From assembly GCA_027577415.1 (NCBI GenBank), contig JANBQS010000765.1:1-12383 (forward strand): a DNA stretch of 12,383 bases, read 5' to 3'. This document shows, one piece after another, positions 8,004 through 12,383 of the stretch. The notes beneath the pieces are model-generated. The model had not been told where the DNA came from. It did no database searches and saw only the letters and a list, made by a program, of their open reading frames with translations. Made by a program: the position numbers and the translations under genes. Numbering within the stretch: position 1 is the first letter of the stretch; each line of letters begins with the position of its first letter. Source of the stretch: Coemansia sp. RSA 922. Its lineage: Eukaryota > Kickxellomycota > Kickxellomycetes > Kickxellales > Kickxellaceae.

Positions 8004-8117
8004 ATGGTTAAACTTAGGCACGTATTTGGCGTTATGTTGGTTATATTAGCCTACACTCATAGCCTAGCGGCTCGGGATTGCAAGGATACGAAAAGAGACC
8101 CGCTTTGTACGCAGTAA
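8004..8117 (+). CDS. candidate small secreted peptide (37 aa)
   Basis: A short ORF begins MVKLRHVFGVMLVILAYTHS and continues LAARDCKDTKRDPLCTQ before a TAA. Residues 1-23 form a textbook signal peptide: basic n-region, hydrophobic core VFGVMLVILAY, and small residues at SLAA. The predicted mature part has only about 14 residues with two cysteines (26 and 35). The upstream region looks like a promoter: TATAAG boxes at 7829 and 7842 and a long C/T-rich leader like those of other secretory genes here. An AATAAA lies at 8288-8293. The same frame is open for another 70 codons after the TAA but becomes low-complexity. A neighbouring frame contains VWKNSLVASC, so this could be a decayed larger cysteine-rich protein; the CxxxxxxxPLC spacing is loosely Kazal-like. 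Function unknown; coding status moderate. Confidence 0.42.
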   Translation: MVKLRHVFGVMLVILAYTHSLAARDCKDTKRDPLCTQ

Positions 8118-8860
8118 CGTGTGGAAGAACTCCTTGGTTGCATCTTGCCGTTATTGGATGTGTATGCTACGAGCTCTTTGCCCTGGGAGGGTGATATCAA
8201 TGCTAATATCTTTGTTTGCCTCTTTAAACCCAGGCTAGACAACGTAACACTTTTTTACTTTTTTATTTATCTTTTTTTTACCAACTCAATAAACATTTCT
8301 CTATACAGGCTTTTTGGCAAACAAGGTACATGAAAATATCACATTTTTTCGTTGGCTTGCTTTACTGTATTCAGTGGGCAATGTTCAATAAGAGAGTTTG
8401 TAGCCACAACGCGTGTATATACTCAATCTATTACCCTATTGCTTATTCAATGCAATATCTTGTCGTTCGTGGCCATTAACAAAGTGTGACTCTAAATGGA
8501 GTTGGACAAATGCCATTGCCAACGCCACATCAGCAGAGTCAAAATAAAAAGAGGAATGTAGTCATTCCAGAAATATTATGTTAGACATTACATTGATAGT
8601 CTTCCAACTCTAAATAAGCTCTGAATGTAATTTAAGTGAATGACCTTGAACACATTACTCTTTTATTTATATTTTTTATGCTAAAGGTGAATGTGCATGA
8701 TAAAACTATCTTGGCGTATATATGCCGAATCCACATAAATTAAAGTGTTTCTACCACTCGCTCGCCTAAAAGCCAGACTATTGTGTACCGTTTGCTCACT
8801 TTAATTAGGAACTATATTGACAGATACACGCTTGCTACTCATTTAGATCCTCGAAACATA
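8118..8860. other. intergenic region before the CAP gene
   Basis: 743 bp. It holds AATAAA at 8288-8293, a splice-acceptor-like CTCTATACAG near 8309, a small perfect hairpin GGAATG-TAGT-CATTCC at 8553-8568, the repeated word ACTCTAAAT near 8491 and 8608, and a TATATAT box at 8717-8723, 138 bases before the CAP ATG. No tRNA or long ORF is seen. Confidence 0.5.
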
Positions 8861-9526
8861 ATGAAGTTATATATACCATACGTATACACGTGCGTCGCTG
8901 CGTGTCTTGCACTAGTACCGCCTATTATCGTTCCAGCTGACGATAATACAATAAATGTAGAAAATAAGCCCGAGAGTAATACGTTATCATCAGACTTGAC
9001 CAAATGGTATATACCAAGCTGGCTCACATCAAGTCTGTCCAGTTACGGAGTAACATTTTTCCCGCAAAACCCTGCCACTGCCAACAACTTTGACATGGGC
9101 AACATGCTTTGCCTCGTAAACAAATTGAGAATGTCCAATGATCTGTATCCATTGGTGTATCATAAAACCCTCATACAGTCGGCTCAAACTCATGCTCAAT
9201 TCCTAGCCAACTATCGTGTCGTGGCCCATGTGGATGAGAATGGATTTGTTGGCGAGCGGTTAACAGCTCTGGGTTACCAATGGAGTTTGGTTTCCGAAAA
9301 CGTCGGTGCAGGCACTAACAGCGAAGTGGATATCGTCGATGCTTGGTCCAAGTCTGCTAAACACTTGGCCAACATGCTCCACCCCGATATTAGGTATATG
9401 GGCGTCAGTGTATCTAATGGCTTCTGGGTCCAGGACTTTGCATCGCCACTTGATAAGAGCAAAATTATACCTCGAGAGAAAGTTGAGGCATGTCCTTCGA
9501 CTAGCAGTCTCCATATCTATAGCTAA
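8861..9526 (+). CDS. secreted CAP/SCP (CRISP-Antigen5-PR1) domain protein
   Basis: Secreted protein of 221 residues with a single CAP domain. CAP proteins are extracellular; fungal members such as yeast Pry proteins bind sterols or lipids, but the YkwD-like subgroup that this resembles has no firm role. Residues 1-28 (MKLYIPYVYTCVAACLALVP then PIIV) are a signal peptide. A short acidic/Asn-rich linker follows. The domain runs from about 83 (LCLVNKLRMSNDLYPLVYH) to 200. Cavity residues are visible: His111 in AQTHAQF, Glu132 in VGERLTALGY, Glu146 in SENVGAG and His168 in SAKHLANML; VQDFASP closes the domain. The ATG at 8861 is the first in frame, follows a TATATAT box at 8717 and starts the signal peptide. 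It converges on msrA with 41 bp between stops, so the 3' UTRs must overlap. Confidence 0.9.
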   Translation: MKLYIPYVYTCVAACLALVPPIIVPADDNTINVENKPESNTLSSDLTKWYIPSWLTSSLSSYGVTFFPQNPATANNFDMGNMLCLVNKLRMSNDLYPLVYHKTLIQSAQTHAQFLANYRVVAHVDENGFVGERLTALGYQWSLVSENVGAGTNSEVDIVDAWSKSAKHLANMLHPDIRYMGVSVSNGFWVQDFASPLDKSKIIPREKVEACPSTSSLHIYS

Positions 9527-9567
9527 AGAAGTCGACTGAAGAGAATATAAAAAGCTACTTCTATAAG

Positions 9568-10152
9568 TTATCCGTAACAACGAATGTTTTCCTCACTGCC
9601 CTTGGCAGCGCACTGCCCGCCCTTTTCCAAGTATTTTTGGTGGTACACTTCGGCCGGATAGAATGTTCCAGCGGGGAGGATCTCGGTGGTAACAGGCTTC
9701 TCGTAGTCCTCTTGCACCTTGTGCTTGCTTGCCTCGGCTAGCTTCCGCTGATCCTCCGAGTGGTAAAAGATTGCCGACCTGTACTGCGAGCCCAAGTCGT
9801 TACCCTGGCGGTTTCCCTGAGTGGGATTATGCTTGTTCCAAAAGGCAGTCAATAGGGTGTTGTAGGATATCTCCTTGGGGTCATACTCCAAGCGTACAGC
9901 TTCAGTATGTCCAGTGGATCCCGCGCACACCTCCTTATAGGTGGGCTCCGCCTTGCTACCCCCGGTGTAGCCGACTTGAGTCTGTAAAACACCATGCTTG
10001 CGTTGGAAAACAAGCTCGACGCTCCAGAAGCAGCCAGCGGCAAAAGTTGCCAGTTCAGTGTCTGGCCTGGATGTTTTGATAACAGGTGGGATGGAAAGGT
10101 CCCTGGTGGAGCTCATTTTACTAAACAGTTGTGCTACACGACCGAGGCGCAT
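9568..10152 (-). CDS. MXR1: peptide-methionine (S)-S-oxide reductase MsrA
   Basis: Reduces the S epimer of methionine sulfoxide in proteins using thioredoxin-recycled cysteines, repairing oxidative damage. Intronless, 194 residues from the first ATG. Catalytic Cys41 lies in GCFWSVE, with Glu46; [26 protein letters not shown] and [14 protein letters not shown] are hallmark MsrA motifs. The C-terminal Cys181 (KGGQCA) and Cys192 (RCYG) are candidate resolving cysteines. Start choice is open: residues 1-12 ([12 protein letters not shown]) are basic and amphipathic like a mitochondrial presequence, but a TATATA box directly abuts this ATG. The next ATG (10114-10116, minus strand) has the strong context TAAAATGAGC and would give a 182-residue cytosolic form. 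The FWG of most MsrAs is FWS here, a known variation. bZIP-type motifs lie upstream. Confidence 0.95.
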   Translation of the reverse strand: MRLGRVAQLFSKMSSTRDLSIPPVIKTSRPDTELATFAAGCFWSVELVFQRKHGVLQTQVGYTGGSKAEPTYKEVCAGSTGHTEAVRLEYDPKEISYNTLLTAFWNKHNPTQGNRQGNDLGSQYRSAIFYHSEDQRKLAEASKHKVQEDYEKPVTTEILPAGTFYPAEVYHQKYLEKGGQCAAKGSEENIRCYG

Positions 10153-10369
10153 ATATAGAAAAGTAAAATAATTGAAAGAAAATAAAAGGAGAGAAGGGAA
10201 AAAAAATGAAGAATCTGCTGTCGAGGTATAGTTGCTAAAGTGTGTCGATGGGACTCAGGATTAGGGATTGCGCAATCGGCAAAGAACCTGGTGCAATTGT
10301 GTGATCCGCTTGCTATGATAACAAGGGGCTGGGTACCAATGCTTTACTAATGGAGGTGGACTTACGTCA
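10150..10369 (-). promoter_or_regulatory. msrA upstream region with TATA and bZIP-type sites
   Basis: Read on the minus strand: a TATATA box at about 10151-10157; the perfect palindrome GATTGCGCAATC at 10266-10277, which contains the C/EBP-type bZIP site ATTGCGCAAT; TTACTAA at 10344-10350, the Yap1/Pap1 recognition word, with another TTACTAA at 10118-10124; and TTACGTCA at 10362-10369, an ATF/CREB-type site. Yap1/Pap1-type factors control oxidative-stress genes, which would suit msrA. The sites could also serve the divergent gene at 10800. Binding is inferred from sequence only. Confidence 0.5.
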
Positions 10370-10799
10370 CCACTCGAATCGCCAGTAACGCATAGGCCGT
10401 ACGATCCAGATATGCTTAAAGGTAATGCGGACATGAAAAGGGTCACTGAGGTAAATCCAGTGGGCCGACATGCCAGCCACCTTTTTTTTCCCCCTCTACA
10501 GATAGAACCTCGGCTTAGCAGCTATTATCTGGATACTAGTGTACACACAAAAAATACACATATTCAAGGACGCCTTTGTCCTATTTATACCTCTCCGTCT
10601 CTATTGTTATTGGCTTCTTTGGAAGCGTGGGGGGAAGAGCAGGGTCTAAGCCTCCTCAGGATGTGTAGTGCAGGAACAAAAAAAAAAACACAAACCAGGT
10701 ATGTCAATTGTATCTCTCTCTCTCAGTCTGGTCTAGTTTTATTTACTCGATTTTTTATACTCCTTTACCTATACTCCTATCCTTTCTTACATTTTTTTT
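10370..10799 (+). promoter_or_regulatory. promoter and pyrimidine-rich leader of the GT31-like gene
   Basis: 430 bp with a TATTTATA box at about 10580-10587, a T8-C5 tract ending in CTACAG at 10501, a CT repeat (10712-10725) and a 90-base C/T-rich leader up to the ATG at 10800. A consensus splice donor CAG|GTATGT at 10699 is also present and allows an alternative first exon (see findings). The 134-codon open frame at 10412-10816 runs through these tracts and is not credible as a gene. Confidence 0.5.
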
Positions 10800-11525
10800 A
10801 TGGCTATCTTGTCTAGGGCTACTAGTTCGCGCTCTATTACAACCTATGTTGTTCTTATAACAATACTGTGTGGACTATTGGTCCTTCGTCAGGGACAGTA
10901 TTTGTCCTCAGGGACAAACAACATCGTCGTTAGACCAGGGTCGTTGGCGGTGATCATGCCGATAAACAACAACACGGACATTAGTTTCTACAAAAACCTG
11001 TGGGTAGCCGACCACCTACACACAGTATGCGACTTTCGCGGGCCCGACTGTACTATGAGCTGTAACGAGCGGTCGACATGGAAGACACTACACAAAAAGA
11101 CCATCTGTTTTACTAAACAAATCAAGGAGCGGTTTAGGAGTACCGAGTTTTTCATAAAAATGGACGACGACACTTTTATCGACCGTGAGTACATTTACAG
11201 ACTGATCGAAAAGTTCACTGGACTCGATGAACCAGTGTATATCAGCGATTTTATCCTCAACCTGGATAACAGAAACCTCAATCTTAACGGTACTTACTAC
11301 GGCAATGGTAAATTCTACATGTTCAATCGTCGGCTACTGGATTGTATTGATCCGACGATAACCTATAGCGGTGACAGAAACGAAGATGCTTTATTCGGCG
11401 GTATGGTGTTCAATGGGTGTGGACCTAATGTTTTGAAGATTAGAGAGGACGACTCGAAGATCTGGCACAAAGCTTACTGGCACAAAAACAAGTATATCAA
11501 CTTGTCCGTTATATCAAACAAATAG
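10800..11525 (+). CDS. type II membrane glycosyltransferase, GT31-like (beta-1,3-galactosyltransferase/Fringe type)
   Basis: Probable Golgi enzyme transferring a sugar from a nucleotide sugar to a glycoprotein or glycolipid; substrate unknown. 241 residues: short basic cytoplasmic tail (1-14), a signal-anchor segment TTYVVLITILCGLLVL (14-29), then a lumenal domain. Visible motifs: FFIKMDDDTFID with the metal-binding DDD at 122-124, and GDRNEDALFGGMVF with Glu195-Asp196, matching the ED(A/V)xxG motif near the C-terminus of GT31 enzymes. Six lumenal cysteines (77, 84, 88, 103, 182, 207) could form disulfides. N-glycosylation sequons are at NNT (58), NGT (163) and NLS (234). It is shorter than most GT31 proteins (300-400 residues), so it is a compact or lineage-specific member. 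The ATG at 10800 is preceded by a long C/T-rich leader; a spliced alternative start exists. Family moderately sure, activity not. Confidence 0.8.
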   Translation: MAILSRATSSRSITTYVVLITILCGLLVLRQGQYLSSGTNNIVVRPGSLAVIMPINNNTDISFYKNLWVADHLHTVCDFRGPDCTMSCNERSTWKTLHKKTICFTKQIKERFRSTEFFIKMDDDTFIDREYIYRLIEKFTGLDEPVYISDFILNLDNRNLNLNGTYYGNGKFYMFNRRLLDCIDPTITYSGDRNEDALFGGMVFNGCGPNVLKIREDDSKIWHKAYWHKNKYINLSVISNK

Positions 11526-11874
11526 ACAAACTTACACAGATCCTTTTTTTGTTTGTCACTGAGGGTGGGACGATTAATACTTTACAGATTTTTTTGTTTT
11601 TGCCAAGTCTGATCTACACCCCGACTTGAAAATCTTGGACGTTAGTGGCACTACGGTCTATTTTCGGACACGACATTTTTATTTTTACCTCTTTCTTTTT
11701 TTTGCCGGCGACAGTGGGGGGATCGGCGATGCTCATCGCTGCTATGCACTCTGTACTTGCGCATCGGCCCCGAATATCCTCGCATAGTAAAAAAAGGGTA
11801 GGGTGAGAGCTGCAGCAGAAAATTCCACAAATAGAGAATGGGAAGCGACTGTAGCACACAAGACCATTTTTTTT

Positions 11875-11902
11875 GCCAGTAAGCGCAAGGTCGCTTATTG
11901 GC
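11875..11902. repeat. 11-bp-stem hairpin in intergenic DNA
   Basis: GCCAGTAAGCG pairs with CGCTTATTGGC (one G-T pair) around the 6-base loop CAAGGT. It follows eight T residues on the plus strand. It is GC-richer than its surroundings. Role unknown: structured transcript or protein-binding site. Confidence 0.5.
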
Positions 11903-12058
11903 CCATGCCTTATCATGTCCACCAACATCACCAAAAAAAAACAACCTATTTTTAGGAATGGCCTGCTGATTGCAAAGGTGCCCACCAAGCTTGTAAGAAT
12001 TCCAAAAAAGAAAAAAAAAGACCCGTTGACTGCAGGAGAGGCATGAAAAAAAGTATTT

Positions 12059-12110
12059 TTTCACCTTTTTCTTTGTTCTCAAGGTGAGACCAGTTTTTTT
12101 TTTTTTTTTT
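12059..12110 (+). terminator. hairpin followed by T17 tract (terminator-like)
   Basis: TCACCTT (12061-12067) pairs with AAGGTGA (12081-12087), extended by T-G and T-A to 12059/12089. After a short spacer (CCAG) comes T17 at 12094-12110. The shape recalls a Pol III or intrinsic terminator, but no A/B box or other Pol III gene is seen upstream and T runs are common here, so this may be chance. Confidence 0.25.
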
Positions 12111-12220
12111 CTTTCCCAACATGCTATATTAATAGACATGTCCGGATTTATTGAATGATTGTGCTCCTTTTGCACACTCTTCTCTTCACTCAAGCATGGC
12201 TGCCTCCGAGTATCGAACGT

Positions 12221-12227
12221 TATAAAG
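12221..12227 (+). promoter_or_regulatory. TATA box of the gene at 12324
   Basis: TATAAAG lies 97-103 bases before the ATG, followed by a continuous C/T-rich leader (12230-12315), the same arrangement as at the other genes here. Confidence 0.55.
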
Positions 12228-12323
12228 AAGCCCCTTTCAGTCTCTTTCCTTCAGCCTCTCTTTCTCCACTTCTGCTATTGTTTTTTTTTCCTTCCCCACC
12301 ACTCTTATTATTTCATTTTAATT

Positions 12324-12383
12324 ATGATGCCTTCCATTCCTTTATCCCGACCACGTATAGCAGTTATGCTTATAATAGTGGGG
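12324..12383 (+). CDS. start of a membrane-anchored or secreted protein (partial)
   Basis: Twenty codons to the window edge: MMPSIPLSRPRIAVMLIIVG. A basic stretch (SRPR) is followed by a hydrophobic run (IAVMLIIVG), as in a signal peptide or type II signal anchor. The layout (TATA, C/T leader, short basic tail, hydrophobic core) resembles the GT31-like gene upstream, so a tandem paralogue of it is possible, but too little is visible to decide. Two adjacent ATGs (12324 and 12327) could serve as start. Confidence 0.5.
   Translation, partial: MMPSIPLSRPRIAVMLIIVG

Larger units (their letters stand above)
11526..12323. other. homopolymer-rich intergenic region
   Basis: 798 bp with no supportable gene. 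It has many T/A runs, including T17 at 12094-12110, an imperfect palindrome GCGATG-CT-CATCGC at 11726-11739, a strong hairpin at 11875-11902, a second hairpin just before the T17 tract, and the promoter of the next gene from about 12200. Minus-strand ORFs (11614-11988 and 11651-12193) are Lys/Phe runs read from the A/T tracts. Confidence 0.6.

Noticed and set aside
8121..8333. 70-codon ORF after the small peptide
   Set aside because: No ATG; the second half is a T-rich tract read as Phe/Tyr. Kept only as a possible relic of the upstream ORF.
8783..8860. 26-codon upstream extension of the CAP protein
   Set aside because: No ATG, and the signal peptide begins exactly at the ATG at 8861.
10451..10501. 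51-base intron-like segment (GTAAAT ... CTCTACAG)
   Set aside because: Good-looking ends, but flanking sequence shows no coding signal; could at most be a leader intron.
10412..10816. 134-codon plus-strand ORF
   Set aside because: It runs through T8, A9-type and CT tracts and into the start of the GT31-like gene in another frame; composition is low-complexity and no motif is visible.
11651..12193. 180-codon minus-strand ORF
   Set aside because: It has no ATG at its open start, its residues are Lys/Phe runs from A/T homopolymers and it shows no domain motif; the plus strand carries promoter features here.
12208..12220. B-box-like word GTTCGATAC on the minus strand (possible tRNA)
   Set aside because: The neighbouring bases do not form a T-stem or acceptor stem and no A box is found.

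Overview
This window is nuclear DNA of a fungus. It carries fungal-type genes (MET30-type F-box/WD40 protein, Mxr1-type MsrA, EFM3-type eEF2 methyltransferase). Introns are short (96-201 nt), with GTAAG-type donors and TAG acceptors, and intergenic DNA is compact, AT-rich and full of T/A runs. Long pyrimidine-rich leaders precede the start codons. Presence of a GT31-like glycosyltransferase and a secreted CAP protein, with moderate GC in coding DNA, is compatible with an early-diverging lineage such as Kickxellomycotina or Mucoromycota. That placement is a guess, not something the window proves.

Layout. Bases 1-60 are the last 19 codons plus stop of one eRF1 gene. A complete, two-exon second eRF1 gene follows on the same strand (526-1995), so the window cuts through a tandem pair of release-factor paralogues. 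A degenerate 27-bp repeat sits in the spacer between them. Next, on the + strand, comes a seven-exon eEF2-lysine methyltransferase (2362-4196), so two or three adjacent genes act on translation. Then comes an intronless MET30-like SCF receptor (4589-7075) with a clear CCAAT/TATA promoter.

From 7076 to 8860 the DNA is mostly non-coding. It holds a long imperfect hairpin (7581-7652), a 14-bp perfect palindrome (7773-7786) and a candidate 37-residue secreted peptide (8004-8117). A secreted CAP/SCP protein (8861-9526, +) converges on methionine sulfoxide reductase A (9568-10152, -), with only 41 bp between the stop codons. Upstream of msrA lies a cluster of bZIP-type motifs. A type II membrane GT31-like glycosyltransferase (10800-11525, +) follows. 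After about 800 bp of homopolymer-rich DNA with two hairpins, the window ends in the first 20 codons of another membrane-anchored or secreted protein (12324-12383).

The first part is therefore a housekeeping block (termination, eEF2 modification, sulfur/ubiquitin control). The second part is a secretory and stress block (small secreted peptide, CAP protein, MsrA, Golgi-type glycosyltransferase). I see no transposon, tRNA, rRNA or CRISPR array. The most notable items are the tandem eRF1 pair, the period-27 repeat in front of the second copy, the hairpin/palindrome structures and the msrA bZIP cluster.
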